Shown here: positions 1-11,444 of the stretch, one piece after another | Layout of the letters: the number at the start of each line of letters is the position of its first letter | Numbering within the stretch: position 1 is the first letter of the stretch | From: Microbulbifer taiwanensis | GTDB taxonomy: Bacteria > Pseudomonadota > Gammaproteobacteria > Pseudomonadales > Cellvibrionaceae | Assembly (NCBI RefSeq): GCF_014904815.1 | Contig: NZ_JACZFR010000044.1 | Coordinates: 1 to 64,000, forward strand | Length of the DNA stretch: 64,000 bases | Direction: 5' to 3' | Position numbers and translations under genes: made by a program | The notes under the pieces: model-generated | The model's database searches: none | Told to the model about the DNA's origin: nothing | What the model saw: only the letters and a program-made list of their open reading frames with translations

Positions 1-40
1 AACGAATCTCCCCCGGACAAAGCGCCCCCACCCAGACCTA

Positions 41-98
41 GCGCGGCCTTGGCCCGCTCCTACGGGCGCTTTGTAGGAGCGGCCCATGGCCGCGATCG
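41..98. repeat. REP-like palindrome, TGTAGGAGCGGCC family, copy 1
   Basis: Imperfect inverted repeat. The right arm (72-98) reads TGTAGGAGCGGCC and continues into ATGGCCGCGATCG; a complementary but shorter left arm lies at 41-62. The same sequence recurs near 15231-15293, 45571-45674 and 63789-63836, always between genes. The rest of bases 1-236 shows no gene; it must hold the promoter of the permease that follows. Confidence 0.75.
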
Positions 99-236
99 CT
101 GTGGGGTACCCGCAATAACGACCAAAACATAAACACTGTCCCTATTTAACCGACACCGGGCCGGCGAATACTGGGTCATACCTTCGACTCCCATTAGACT
201 GCACCGATTAAAAATCCAACAGTAACGGGACTCATC

Positions 237-986
237 TTGGCCGAATTGGGAGATATTTCCAATCAGACGCTGGCGCTACTGCTGCTTGTGTGTGTTGTCA
301 GTGCTTTCATTTCAGCGGTCACCGGTGGGGCAGGCGGCGTACTGATGTTTGCCGCGCTGAATACCGCGATTCCTCTGCGTATGCTGGTCCCGATTCACGG
401 TGCGGTGCAGCTGATAAACAACCTGGCGCGAATCTACTATGTACGCGAGCATATCCGCTGGGACTTATGCGGCCCATTCTTTATCGGCTGCACCCTCGGA
501 GCTGGGGCAATGACCCTCGGTCTCGCCAGCCTGAGTTGGCAGCAGCTGCCGATGGCGCTGTTGGCCCTGCTGATTTTTTACACCGTATTGAAACCCAAAA
601 AGCTGCCGGAGATTCGCCTGGCACCGCACAACTACTTTTGGGTGGGGCTGGCTACTGGCACCCTGGGTATTCTGGCCGGCGCGGTGGATCCTCTGCTCGC
701 GGCATTCTTCGTACGCAGGGACCTGAGCCCCAAAGAGGTGGTGGCTAACAAGTCGGTAATGCAGGCCTGGTGCCATGCACTGAAGATCCCTGCCTTTATC
801 TTCCTGGGGTTCGCCTTCTCGGATCACCTGGGTCTGATATTGCTGTTAACCATTGCTGCAGTAATCGGCACCCGGATCGGGGTGGCGTTGTTGAACAGGC
901 TGAACAGCGAACTGTTCTTTAATTTGATGCGAGTGGCATTACTGGTAGCCGGTCTCAGGATCGCCTATCAGCTGGTCGCTCTGTAG
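237..986 (+). CDS. TauE/SafE (DUF81) family membrane permease, probable anion/sulfonate exporter
   Basis: This 249-residue, very hydrophobic protein has about seven or eight membrane segments and the two-half layout of the TauE/SafE family, with the typical Gly-rich SAVTGGAGG stretch near residues 26-35 and a second half starting around residue 130. Members export sulfite, sulfoacetate or related organic anions across the inner membrane. The start is a TTG at 237 with a GGGA purine stretch about 10 bases upstream; no in-frame ATG fits better. An aldehyde dehydrogenase starts 12 bases after its stop, so the two are almost certainly one operon. Together they recall the SafE-SafD pair of taurine catabolism, in which sulfoacetaldehyde is oxidised and the sulfoacetate exported. 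The substrate is not shown by sequence alone. Confidence 0.85.
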   Translation: MAELGDISNQTLALLLLVCVVSAFISAVTGGAGGVLMFAALNTAIPLRMLVPIHGAVQLINNLARIYYVREHIRWDLCGPFFIGCTLGAGAMTLGLASLSWQQLPMALLALLIFYTVLKPKKLPEIRLAPHNYFWVGLATGTLGILAGAVDPLLAAFFVRRDLSPKEVVANKSVMQAWCHALKIPAFIFLGFAFSDHLGLILLLTIAAVIGTRIGVALLNRLNSELFFNLMRVALLVAGLRIAYQLVAL

Positions 987-998
987 AAGGTGAGTAAG

Positions 999-2366
999 AT
1001 GGCTGACTATCAAATCCTGAATCCCTACAGCGGAGCGTTGATCGAGGAGTTCGACTATAGCACCCGGGAGGATGTAGAAAGGGCCATAGCTTTACTGGTC
1101 GAAGGGAGGCGGCGACAAGAGGCTACCCCGGCTTTCGAGCGCTCCAATACTCTGCTGCGCCTGGCGCAACTACTGCTCGAACGCAAAGAACAATTGGCGG
1201 CACTGATCACCGAAGAGACCGGTAAGACCATCAGTGACAGCCGCGTGGAGATAGACCGCGCCTACAATACAGCGATTGCCAGCGCCATGGAGGCCAGGGC
1301 GATCAATGGCGAGGCACTGGATTCCGACGCCTATCCACCGCAGCGGGACAACATCGGCGTGGTATTGTGGAAGCCGCTCGGTACTATCCTCTGCATTACG
1401 CCATTCAATTTTCCGATCAATATTGCGTTGCACAAGATAGGCCCTGCTTATGCCGCGGGCAACACAATACTGTTCAAGCCGGGTCCGCAGAACAAGCGCT
1501 CCGCAGAACTGCTGGTGGAACTCTGCTATATCGCCGGCATGGACAACTCGGTACTGCAGTTGTTGATTCCGGATATTGAGGCAACCAGTCATGCAGTAGC
1601 GCATCCACAGGTGCAGGCCATAAACTTCACCGGTGGCACCGCCGCGGCCAACGCCATAGCGGCACGGGCGGGTTACAAGAAGCTTTTGTTTGAGCTGGGC
1701 GGTAATGACCCGCTGATCGTCATGCCGGACGGTGATCTCAATGCGGCGGTCAACGCAGCGATCAACCAGCGCTTTGCCACGGCGGGTCAGCGTTGCACCG
1801 CGGCCAAACGCCTGTTTGTACACTGCGATGTCTTTGCGGCATTTTCAGAAAGATTAGTTTCCGCGACGGAGAGGTTGAAGGTCGGCGATCCTTCCGAGGA
1901 CGACACCTTTGTCGGCCCGCTGATTCACTCCGAAGCGGCAGATGGGGTAGAGCGGCGCATTCACGCGGCGGTATCCGCGGGTGCGCGCGTGCTGTGCGGC
2001 AACAAGCGGCAGGGCAATATCCTGTGGCCGACTGTGCTGGCTCATGTCCCCGATAATGTGGAACTGGTGGCGCAGGAGACATTTGGGCCGGTGATACCGC
2101 TGCGCGCATTTGAAACCATCGACGAGGTGGTCGCACTGGTCAATAATTCACCCTTCGGTCTGCAGGCGGGGGTGTTCACCCAGAATCTCACGCTGGCGAA
2201 GCAGTTGTATAATAGACTCGATGTGGGCCTGCTGGCGGTCAACGATGGTCCCGGTTTCCGTGCCGAACACTTTCCGTTTGGCGGCGTCAAGGAGAGTGGC
2301 GTAGGGCGTGAAGGCGTGCGCTATGCGATTCGGGAAATGAGTTATCAGAAAACCCTGGTGTTTTAA
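999..2366 (+). CDS. NAD(P)-dependent aldehyde dehydrogenase, SafD-like candidate
   Basis: A 455-residue protein of the aldehyde dehydrogenase superfamily, which oxidises an aldehyde to the acid. Seen in sequence: the cofactor-binding stretch PFNFPIN, the general-base Glu232 in FELGGND, the catalytic nucleophile Cys266 in GQRCTAAKR, and the C-terminal QETFGP motif. ATG 999 is preferred over GTG 990 because AAGGTGA sits at the right distance from 999. It is rather short for the family, as are lactaldehyde and sulfoacetaldehyde dehydrogenases. The upstream TauE/SafE permease suggests a sulfonated aldehyde as substrate, but this is context inference; lactaldehyde or succinate semialdehyde are possible alternatives. 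Confidence 0.88.
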   Translation: MADYQILNPYSGALIEEFDYSTREDVERAIALLVEGRRRQEATPAFERSNTLLRLAQLLLERKEQLAALITEETGKTISDSRVEIDRAYNTAIASAMEARAINGEALDSDAYPPQRDNIGVVLWKPLGTILCITPFNFPINIALHKIGPAYAAGNTILFKPGPQNKRSAELLVELCYIAGMDNSVLQLLIPDIEATSHAVAHPQVQAINFTGGTAAANAIAARAGYKKLLFELGGNDPLIVMPDGDLNAAVNAAINQRFATAGQRCTAAKRLFVHCDVFAAFSERLVSATERLKVGDPSEDDTFVGPLIHSEAADGVERRIHAAVSAGARVLCGNKRQGNILWPTVLAHVPDNVELVAQETFGPVIPLRAFETIDEVVALVNNSPFGLQAGVFTQNLTLAKQLYNRLDVGLLAVNDGPGFRAEHFPFGGVKESGVGREGVRYAIREMSYQKTLVF

Positions 2367-2551
2367 TCCAGGACTCTCAGCTCCCCTACAGGCCTTGGGC
2401 GCCGGGCATCCTGGCGCCAAATTCGGCTCTCCATAAAATTGCTTCTCAATTCTCCACTTTTCTCACCGACAACAGTTGTCGGGCAGTTTTCCTGCTCTTC
2501 CCCGACTGCTAGCATGGTCTGCGTTCATTCCACAACAATAATACGCAGCCC

Positions 2552-4144
2552 ATGAACACTCTCAGGATAGTGGTGCGACAAATACTCCGGTGCCTGCTTC
2601 TGTTGTGCCTCTGTGCCTGCTCGGATTCCGGCGGTAACAAGGGGGTTCCCCAGCCCGATAGCACGGCGGTCGATTTGGTTGCCCGGATCGGCGACAGGGA
2701 GATCACCGCGGCGGAGTTGGATCATAGCCTGCGGCTCCAGTTATACGACCTGGCGCTGGTGGAGTACGAGCTGCGCCTTGACCGGCTCGCCGAGATGATC
2801 GGGCAGAGCGGAGGCGCGGAGCAAAGAAAAGCCGAAGTACTGCTGGAAATACCCCGCCCCCCGCGAATCGGTTTGCCGCAAAACACGCGCCGCGCGCGGG
2901 GCAACCCGGAAGCGCCCATCACCATTGCTATTTTCTGTTCCTATCAGTCCCCGCACTGCAAATCCATCCAACCGGCGCTGCGCCGCCTGGGAAGAGACTA
3001 CGCAGGCTGGACCAGGCAGAAGATCTTTGACTTGCCGCTGAAATTTCACCGCGAGGGACAGGCGGCGGCCACGGCGGTTCGGTGTGCCGGCGAACAGGAT
3101 GCAATGTGGCGCTACCAGGACGGCCTCTACGCGTACAGTCGCAGTCTCGGCGAAAAGATTTATGCCAGACTGGCAGCGCAGCTGGATCTGGATGTCGAAA
3201 GTTTTGCGCGGTGCCTGGAGTCGGCACGCTATAGAGAGGCGATAGCGGCCGATATGGCCTTTGCAGCAAACCTGGGCATCGGAAGTGTTCCGGTGGTCTT
3301 TATCAATGGGCTCTATATCAAGGGACCGAGAGAGTACGGCCACTATGCGATGTGGGTCGAGAAAGAGCTGCGTCGCATGGGCGTGGTCGAAGGGCAGCGG
3401 CATCCATGGGCCCTGAGGCAGTCGCAGGAGCAGCGCAATTTGCCGATGACTCGCCTGCCCCTCGCACTGGTTGGCGTCAGCCTGTCGGAACGGTCAAAAA
3501 ACTCCAGTGCATTGATCGAAATCGAGTTGCAGCGGGCGCGCAGCTTTGCGGCGGGCAGTGAATTGCTGCCCGGCGTGCACCTGCGAGAAATTTACCAGCA
3601 GTTTGTCGTGATCGACAACCATGGTGAATTGCAGAAGTTACCGCTCAGGGGGACGACCGCCGCCAGTGTACCGTTGACAGAATCAACAGAGCGGGAAGCC
3701 GAGACGTTACGCCGCATAGAACAGCCGCTGGGGCCTGGCAGCCGCAAGCTGGTGGATCCGTCGGGTGTCCTTCCCCTTGGACGGGATTGGCTGGAGCAGC
3801 AATTGGAGAATCGCGCGGCGCTGGAGAAAAAGTTTGCACGGGCGGAAATGGAGGTGGAGGGGCATCACCTGCTACGCCTGGAGGGTATAGTCGACAGCGA
3901 GTTCTTCACCGCGCTGGGGTTTGAGGAAAACGACGTGTTGTTGCGGGTCAATGATACCTGGGTACACAGTGGCCAGAACAATCTATGGAGTGCGCTGACC
4001 AGTGGTCAAGTGGTGGATGTAGCTTTTATGCGCAAGGGGCTGCCGCAGCGCCTGCAATATATCGTCGAGGAACGAAGCTATTTCGAGGAGGGCGGGACAG
4101 AAGCCGAATCCGGAGATGGCGAAGAGGGTGGTGGGGAAAATTGA
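2552..4144 (+). CDS. Lipoprotein with DsbA-like thioredoxin domain and GspC-like HR/PDZ region
   Basis: This 530-residue protein begins with a lipoprotein signal (lipobox LCAC, acylated Cys23). Residues about 40-100 are helical and resemble the start of SurA/PpiC-type proteins (RIGDREITAAELD). Residues about 118-275 look like a DsbA/DsbG thioredoxin fold: the active-site position reads SPHC instead of CPxC, an extra Cys129 lies just before it, and a VP cis-proline element is near residue 247. Residues about 300-375 resemble the homology region of type II secretion GspC (LVGVSLS, then the I-DN-G-L pattern), and residues about 430-505 look like a PDZ domain. The acidic Gly-rich tail is low complexity. 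I know no named family with this order; the DsbA part is the surest and the GspC part is inference. It stands alone, ending just before the convergent hydrolase gene. Confidence 0.75.
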   Translation: MNTLRIVVRQILRCLLLLCLCACSDSGGNKGVPQPDSTAVDLVARIGDREITAAELDHSLRLQLYDLALVEYELRLDRLAEMIGQSGGAEQRKAEVLLEIPRPPRIGLPQNTRRARGNPEAPITIAIFCSYQSPHCKSIQPALRRLGRDYAGWTRQKIFDLPLKFHREGQAAATAVRCAGEQDAMWRYQDGLYAYSRSLGEKIYARLAAQLDLDVESFARCLESARYREAIAADMAFAANLGIGSVPVVFINGLYIKGPREYGHYAMWVEKELRRMGVVEGQRHPWALRQSQEQRNLPMTRLPLALVGVSLSERSKNSSALIEIELQRARSFAAGSELLPGVHLREIYQQFVVIDNHGELQKLPLRGTTAASVPLTESTEREAETLRRIEQPLGPGSRKLVDPSGVLPLGRDWLEQQLENRAALEKKFARAEMEVEGHHLLRLEGIVDSEFFTALGFEENDVLLRVNDTWVHSGQNNLWSALTSGQVVDVAFMRKGLPQRLQYIVEERSYFEEGGTEAESGDGEEGGGEN

Positions 4145-4196
4145 ACTGGGCCCCGATGGTCGAAGCCCAGCGCTCACCGTACCGAAAAGTTTACCG

Positions 4197-5123
4197 CTAT
4201 CTATCCGGGTTGCCGCTCCAGAGCAAGTCGGCGACGGCATTCTGCCCCTGGATGCTGGGGTGGAAACAATCTCCTCCGTCGATATCATTCGCCGTGAACT
4301 GGAAGGTGCCAGCATTCAGGTTTTCCTCGCCGTTGTATTCGGCTACTACTTCCACACCGTTAATGCCGGTGTAACTATCGGCTTCTTCCGCAAGGATTTC
4401 ATTGTAGCGCCGTTGGGCTGCGTTGATACCGGCATAGCGGGTGGCGAAATCTTCGCCATTCATGGTTCCTCCATTGGTGGCGATACGGCAGATACTGAAA
4501 GAAGACCAGACGTTTTCGCAGTTCACTCCTGAGCTGGATGCCTGCTTGTCCAGCCCTGCGGCGCGCAGGTCCTGCACCCGGGGCACTGAACCCAGCAGTA
4601 CCGTGGAACCGGCGGGCAGGCCGCCCACCAGCCTCTCCAGTCCCGCCTGGACCGCAGAGCGCCACTCGTTCTCGCTGTAAAGCGGATCGCCACAGTTGGC
4701 CGGGTCGACACAGCCGCGGTTGCAGATATCGTTGCCTCCGAGTACCACTTCAATGTGATCCGCCACGGCGGTCTGGGCCAGTATCAGGTCTGCCTGCACG
4801 GAAAAATTATTGCTGCCACCGCGCATTTCAGAGCCGGACTCGGCGGCGTCCTTGTTGGCGGCCACGCCGGGGTACGTAGATTTGTATTTATCGTGCACAC
4901 TGGTTACGGAACCGTCCCAGCCGTCGAACCAGGAGTGCTCAGGCTGGTCTCCGCCCAGCAGGCAGAATAGATCCCAAAAGTAGCGGTTTCGGGTGCAGTC
5001 TGCGCCAAAGCCCATGGTGATACTGTCTCCAGCGGCGACGGCTTTGGAGGGCGCTGCCGATACCGGCCCGATTGATATAAGGCACAGGGTCACTGCTGTT
5101 ACTACACCGTATTTCTTCCACAT
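4197..5123 (-). CDS. Secreted SGNH/GDSL-family hydrolase
   Basis: A 308-residue protein with a Sec signal peptide (cleavage after VSA, residue 23). Block I is AGDSITMG with nucleophile Ser34, the glycine/asparagine oxyanion blocks are represented by VLGGNDIC, and the C-terminal catalytic pair is in DCFHPS. Such enzymes are esterases, lipases or carbohydrate deacetylases acting outside the cytoplasm. Eight cysteines in the mature part suggest disulfides. The ATG at 5123 has GGGAG upstream; another in-frame ATG lies at 5138. It is monocistronic and converges on the lipoprotein gene with a gap of about 50 bases. The substrate cannot be told. Confidence 0.85.
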   Translation of the reverse strand: MWKKYGVVTAVTLCLISIGPVSAAPSKAVAAGDSITMGFGADCTRNRYFWDLFCLLGGDQPEHSWFDGWDGSVTSVHDKYKSTYPGVAANKDAAESGSEMRGGSNNFSVQADLILAQTAVADHIEVVLGGNDICNRGCVDPANCGDPLYSENEWRSAVQAGLERLVGGLPAGSTVLLGSVPRVQDLRAAGLDKQASSSGVNCENVWSSFSICRIATNGGTMNGEDFATRYAGINAAQRRYNEILAEEADSYTGINGVEVVAEYNGEENLNAGTFQFTANDIDGGDCFHPSIQGQNAVADLLWSGNPDR

Positions 5124-5445
5124 ATTGTTATCTCCCATCCGGCTCTAATTAAGCCGCTTATTGTTGTTGCTGCAATTTGTGCTACTACGGTGAACGCTCG
5201 CAGTCTAATGCCGCGCTGCCCTTCGACCTACGTGAACAGATCAGACTGTTTGGTCAGTTGGCTGGATTTTGAATTGGGTTTCAGTTTGGTCGCGCAATAC
5301 CACCGGCACTGGCGCGAATTTGCTTGTCCCACTGATGGGGTAGTGGCAACTGAGGCTGGGGTTTTGGTCAGAGGTGGGGCGGGCACCTTCCCGCGCGGTG
5401 GTATCCCTGTTCAACCTCGGGGGCTTCTACTATACTCCGGCACTG

Positions 5446-5527
5446 CTTGTCGGAGTGCCTGTGGGCTGAGATCGCTGTTGCGAGATCCGTTGAACCTGAT
5501 CGGGGTAACCCCCGCGTAGGGAACAAG
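5446..5527 (+). promoter_or_regulatory. TPP riboswitch (THI element)
   Basis: The conserved THI-box parts occur in order: CTTGTCGGAGTGCC, GGCTGAGATCGC, GATCCGTTGAACCTGATC, then CGCGTAGGGAACAAG closing helix P1 with the initial CTTGT. This aptamer binds thiamine pyrophosphate and lowers expression of the thi operon, whose first gene starts 170 bases downstream. The region 5124-5445 before it holds no gene I can support and should contain the promoters of the divergent hydrolase and of thiC. Confidence 0.96.
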
Positions 5528-5547
5528 ATCTGAAGTCGCCTGTGGAC

Positions 5548-7623
<2,076 letters not shown>

Positions 7624-7660
7624 TACCTGAATGCGGATTGCATTGAACTTTCTACCGTAG

Positions 7661-7795
7661 TTCGTAGGGTGCGCCGCGCGCACCGAAAACCCGGAAACCC
7701 GCACCAGCTTGGACTGGTGCGAGACCGCCATGGATGGCGGTCATGCAGAAAACGCATGGAGCAGTTACCTGCCACGGCGCACCCTGCGGCACTAC
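7661..7795. repeat. Structured intergenic element bounded by GTAGGGTGCGCC inverted repeats
   Basis: Between thiC and thiO, GTAGGGTGCGCC (7664-7675) is matched by GGCGCACCCT followed by a CTAC near 7776-7795. Inside are stem-loops with perfect stems: GCACCAG/CTGGTGC at 7701-7720, ACCGCCA/TGGCGGT at 7724-7741 and CATGC/GCATG at 7742-7758. It has the look of a small non-autonomous palindromic element inserted in the operon. An open frame reads through it in phase with thiO but is probably not translated. Confidence 0.6.
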
Positions 7796-7819
7796 ACAAA
7801 AAAAAGCCGGATAAATGTT

Positions 7820-8893
7820 GTGACAAATAACAATGTACCCCGAATCGCCATAGCCGGCGGTGGCCTCATGGGCCGCCTGCTGGCCTGGCGGCTGTCCCGG
7901 CAGGGGCTGGATATCACCCTGTTCGAGGCGGGCGACCTGTCGACGCCCGGCGGCGCCTGCTGGACTGCCGCCGGTATGATCTCGCCGCTGTCGGAACTGG
8001 TGCACAGCGACCGGAAGATCTACCAATTGGGCAGGCGCAGTCTGGCGCTCTGGTTGGACTGGGCGGCAGAGCTCGAGTCGCTGAGCGGGCGCCCGGTGGA
8101 ATTCCGCAGTGCCGGCAGCCTCCTGGTTGCCCACGGCCAGGATAGAAGCGAACTGTCGCAGTTTCGGCGCGAGTTGGCCGGCAAGTTGAGCGGCGATATT
8201 TCCGCGCACCTGCAGACACTCGATGCTGCGGAACTTCAGCAACTGGAACCGGCCCTGGAGAATTTCGAGCATGGCCTGTACTTGCGCGGCGAGGGCGATA
8301 TCAATAACCGCCGCCTGCTGCCAGTGTTGCTCAGCGTTTTACGACAGCAGGGCGTGTCGCTGAGAGAGCGCACGCCGGTGGCCTGTGACAGTTACCGGGT
8401 GGAGCACCAGGAGGGTAAGTCGCAGTTCGACTGCGTGATCGACTGCCGCGGCCTGGGGGCCAGGGATCAGGTCGAGGGTTTGCGCGGTGTGCGCGGCGAA
8501 GTGCTGGTGGTGGAGACCCGCGAGGTGGCGCTGCGGCGTCCGGTGCGCCTGTTGCACCCGCGCTATCAGCTGTACGCCGTACCGCGTAGCGACGGCCGCA
8601 CTGTGATCGGAGCTACCGAAATTGAGAGTGACGATATGTCTCCCATTTCGGTGCGCTCAACGATGGAGCTCTCCACCGCCCTCTATTCCCTGCACCCGGC
8701 ATTCGCCGAGGCGCGTATCGTCGAGACCCGGGTCAACTGTCGCCCGGCGACCATGGACAATATGCCCTATATCCACAGCGAGCCGGGACTATTGCGAGTT
8801 AACGGTCTCTATCGACACGGTTATCTGCTGGCGCCGGCGCTGGCGGAAAAAGTGGAGAAAATAATTACAGAACAGCTGTTACAGGTGGCTTGA
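7820..8893 (+). CDS. thiO: Glycine oxidase ThiO (FAD-dependent)
   Basis: A 357-residue FAD-dependent amine oxidase that makes dehydroglycine (iminoglycine) for the thiazole ring, the aerobic alternative to ThiH. The N-terminal dinucleotide-binding motif is AGGGLMGRLLAWRL followed by an acidic residue at the end of the second strand; GACWTAAGMISP and the C-terminal VNGLYRHGYLLAP are typical of ThiO. I take GTG 7820 as start because the upstream in-frame ATG lies inside the structured repeat and would add residues of no family likeness; the ribosome site is weak. Its stop overlaps the thiS start by one base. Confidence 0.93.
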   Translation: MTNNNVPRIAIAGGGLMGRLLAWRLSRQGLDITLFEAGDLSTPGGACWTAAGMISPLSELVHSDRKIYQLGRRSLALWLDWAAELESLSGRPVEFRSAGSLLVAHGQDRSELSQFRRELAGKLSGDISAHLQTLDAAELQQLEPALENFEHGLYLRGEGDINNRRLLPVLLSVLRQQGVSLRERTPVACDSYRVEHQEGKSQFDCVIDCRGLGARDQVEGLRGVRGEVLVVETREVALRRPVRLLHPRYQLYAVPRSDGRTVIGATEIESDDMSPISVRSTMELSTALYSLHPAFAEARIVETRVNCRPATMDNMPYIHSEPGLLRVNGLYRHGYLLAPALAEKVEKIITEQLLQVA

Positions 8894-9093
8894 TGCAGAT
8901 TTTCGTCAACGGGGAAGGGCACAGTTTCGAGCGGCCCACTGACCTCTCCAACCTGCTGCAACAACTGGGCTACAGCGGTGAGACATTCGCCGTGGCGCTG
9001 AATGGCGACTTCGTCCCGCGCGCCAGTTATCTGCAGACTGAAATCAAAGACGGCGACGCACTGGATGTGGTCGCTCCGGTAGTGGGGGGATAA
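8893..9093 (+). CDS. thiS: Sulfur carrier protein ThiS
   Basis: A 66-residue ubiquitin-like protein ending in the diagnostic Gly-Gly. ThiF adenylates and thiocarboxylates this C-terminus, and the sulfur is handed to ThiG for thiazole formation. The start ATG overlaps the thiO stop (TGATG arrangement), and thiG follows two bases after the stop, so translation is coupled. The length is normal for ThiS. Confidence 0.96.
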   Translation: MQIFVNGEGHSFERPTDLSNLLQQLGYSGETFAVALNGDFVPRASYLQTEIKDGDALDVVAPVVGG

Positions 9094-9095
9094 AA

Positions 9096-9902
9096 GTGAC
9101 CGAGCAGCTGAATCTCTACGGTAGTGCCTTTGACAGCCGCCTGCTGGTGGGCACCGCACTCTACCCATCGCCGGCGATTATGCGTGAATCGGTAGAGGCT
9201 TCCGGATCAGAAATCATCACTCTCTCCCTGCGCCGGCAAAACCCCGAGCAGCAGCAGGGCAAGATGCTGTGGGACTATATTCGCGATTCCGGCTGCCAGT
9301 TGCTGCCGAATACTGCCGGCTGCAAAACGCCGCGGGAGGCGATAGCGCTGGCGGAGATGTCACGGGAGATTTTCCAGACCGACTGGCTCAAGCTGGAAGT
9401 GATCGGCGACGACTACAACCTGCAGCCGGATCCCTACGGGCTGATAGAGGCCGCGCGGGAGCTGGTCAGGCGCGGATTCAAGGTGTTGCCCTACTGCACC
9501 GATGACCTGGTAGTGTGCCGCAAACTGCTCGACGTTGGCTGCGAAGTGCTGATGCCCTGGGGCGCCCCCATAGGTACCGGCCAGGGCTTGCTAAACCGGT
9601 ACAATCTGCAGACACTGCGCGAACGCTTGCCAAAGGTTCCGTTGATAATCGACGCGGGCATAGGTGCACCCTCCCAGGCAGCCGAGGCTATGGAAATGGG
9701 CTTCGATGCCGTGTTACTGAATACGGCCATCGCCAAGGCGCAGAACCCGGTCTTGATGGCCAGGGCATTCAGGCTCGCCGTCGAGGCAGGTCGCAGCGCC
9801 TATTCCGCCGGCCTGATGCTGAAGCGCCAGACCGCCAGCCCCAGTACGCCGACGCTGGATATGCCTTTCTGGCAGCAGGCCGACACGGCGTTTCAAGATT
9901 AA
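9096..9902 (+). CDS. thiG: Thiazole synthase ThiG
   Basis: A 268-residue TIM-barrel enzyme that builds the thiazole phosphate from deoxyxylulose phosphate, dehydroglycine and ThiS thiocarboxylate. Family blocks seen are [41 protein letters not shown] and [28 protein letters not shown]. The start is GTG 9096 with a purine-rich GGGGGG stretch just upstream, overlapping the end of thiS. It lies between thiS and thiDE in the operon. Confidence 0.97.
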   Translation: MTEQLNLYGSAFDSRLLVGTALYPSPAIMRESVEASGSEIITLSLRRQNPEQQQGKMLWDYIRDSGCQLLPNTAGCKTPREAIALAEMSREIFQTDWLKLEVIGDDYNLQPDPYGLIEAARELVRRGFKVLPYCTDDLVVCRKLLDVGCEVLMPWGAPIGTGQGLLNRYNLQTLRERLPKVPLIIDAGIGAPSQAAEAMEMGFDAVLLNTAIAKAQNPVLMARAFRLAVEAGRSAYSAGLMLKRQTASPSTPTLDMPFWQQADTAFQD

Positions 9903-9911
9903 AGAAGTGTG

Positions 9912-11441
9912 ATGCAAGAGAGCTCAAAACCAATTGTCTGGTCCATCGCCGGCAGCGATTCCGGCGGCGGCGCCGGTATTCAGGCGGACCTGCTGACCTT
10001 CGCCGATTTCGGCTGCCACGGCTGTACGGCAATTACCGCCAATACGGCACAGAACACGACGGACGTGGCGGCCATCAATGCGGTGCCGCTGGATGTGCTG
10101 ATCTCGCAGCTGGCAACGCTACAGCGCGATCTCTTCCCCGCGGCGATCAAGATAGGCCTGCTCGCCAATTCCGGCCAGGTCGCCGCCGTGGCGGAGTTCC
10201 TGCGCGCACTGTTGCAGATCAAGAAAATACCCGTCGTCTACGACCCCGTGGCCGTAGCCAGCAGCGGCGCCGCGCTGACCGAGGGCGGTATTGGCGAGAC
10301 GGTGATCGAAATGCTGTTACCCTTGTGCGACCTGATCACGCCCAACCGGCACGAGCTGGAGTTGCTGGCAGGTGCGCCGGTAGGGAGTGCCGGGCGGATA
10401 GTGGCGGCCGCGCAACAGCTGTGTGCTGCGGGCTGCGACGCCCTGTTGGTGACCGGCGGTCACGGTGAGCTGGTCGAGGGCGAAATGGCCGATCTTCTGT
10501 GGGATAGCGGCAGGGCCGACTGGTTTATTGGAGAGAAGATCCCCGGCGACAACAATCACGGCACCGGCTGCACCCTGTCTTCCGCAATTGCGGCCTGCCT
10601 GGCGCTGGGCTATCCGCTGCGGGATGCCTGCGTAGTAGCCAAGGCCTATGTTCAGCGCGGGCTGCGCCAGGGGAAGGGCGAGAAGATCGGTTCCGGAGCC
10701 GGCCCGGTGGGGCACTGCGGATGGCCGTCAGAGCTGCGGGATTTTCCGGATATACTGTTGCCCAGCGAGGACAGGGCCAAAGCCTACGGATTTTCTGACA
10801 CTGCTGATAAATTCGCCTTTGAACAGGGCTTTGCCCCACCCGACACCTCGCGGCTGGGACTCTACCCGGTGGTGGACTCGGTGGAGTGGCTCGAGAAACT
10901 GGCCGAGCGGGGAGTGCGTACCCTGCAGCTGCGGATCAAGAATCCCGGCGGCGATCTGCGCCAGCAGGTGGAAGGCGCGGTGGCCATCGGCAGAGAATAC
11001 AATCTGCGCCTGTTTATCAACGACTTCTGGCAGCTGGCTATAGAGTGCGGTGCCTATGGCGTGCACCTGGGGCAGGAGGACTTGCAGAGCGCAGACCTGG
11101 GTGCGATCCAGCGCGCCGGCCTGAAACTGGGTATCAGTACCCACGGCTTCTACGAACTGCTGCTGGCCTATCGCTATAGACCCAGCTACCTGGCCATAGG
11201 GGCAATATTCGTCACCGATACCAAAGATATGAGCGCGCAGCTGCAGGGTACGGAAAAGCTCGCCCGTATGGCCGCACTGCTGCCGGACTACCCGCTGGTC
11301 GCCATCGGCGGTATCAGCCTGGCGCGGGCGCCGGCAGTGGCGGCGACCGGTGTGGGCAGTATCGCGGTGGTCAGTGCCGTTACCGGGGCGGAGAATTACC
11401 GGCAGGCCGTCGAACAATTTCAAGCGGTTATAGAAAACTGA
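9912..11441 (+). CDS. thiDE: Bifunctional HMP(-P) kinase / thiamine-phosphate synthase ThiDE
   Basis: A 509-residue fusion. Residues about 1-270 are ThiD, the ribokinase-fold kinase that phosphorylates HMP and HMP-P (start [17 protein letters not shown], anion hole [17 protein letters not shown]). Residues about 300-500 are ThiE, the TIM-barrel synthase joining HMP-PP to thiazole phosphate ([34 protein letters not shown]). One protein thus carries both final steps of the pathway. ATG 9912 is used; a GTG lies one codon earlier. It begins 9 bases after thiG and ends 3 bases before thiF. ThiDE fusions are known in several bacteria. Confidence 0.95.
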   Translation: MQESSKPIVWSIAGSDSGGGAGIQADLLTFADFGCHGCTAITANTAQNTTDVAAINAVPLDVLISQLATLQRDLFPAAIKIGLLANSGQVAAVAEFLRALLQIKKIPVVYDPVAVASSGAALTEGGIGETVIEMLLPLCDLITPNRHELELLAGAPVGSAGRIVAAAQQLCAAGCDALLVTGGHGELVEGEMADLLWDSGRADWFIGEKIPGDNNHGTGCTLSSAIAACLALGYPLRDACVVAKAYVQRGLRQGKGEKIGSGAGPVGHCGWPSELRDFPDILLPSEDRAKAYGFSDTADKFAFEQGFAPPDTSRLGLYPVVDSVEWLEKLAERGVRTLQLRIKNPGGDLRQQVEGAVAIGREYNLRLFINDFWQLAIECGAYGVHLGQEDLQSADLGAIQRAGLKLGISTHGFYELLLAYRYRPSYLAIGAIFVTDTKDMSAQLQGTEKLARMAALLPDYPLVAIGGISLARAPAVAATGVGSIAVVSAVTGAENYRQAVEQFQAVIEN

Positions 11442-11444
11442 ATC

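Noticed and set aside
5190..5519. Open reading frame of 109 codons upstream of thiC
   Set aside because: It reads straight through the TPP riboswitch, and the protein has no likeness to anything; the RNA element explains the sequence.
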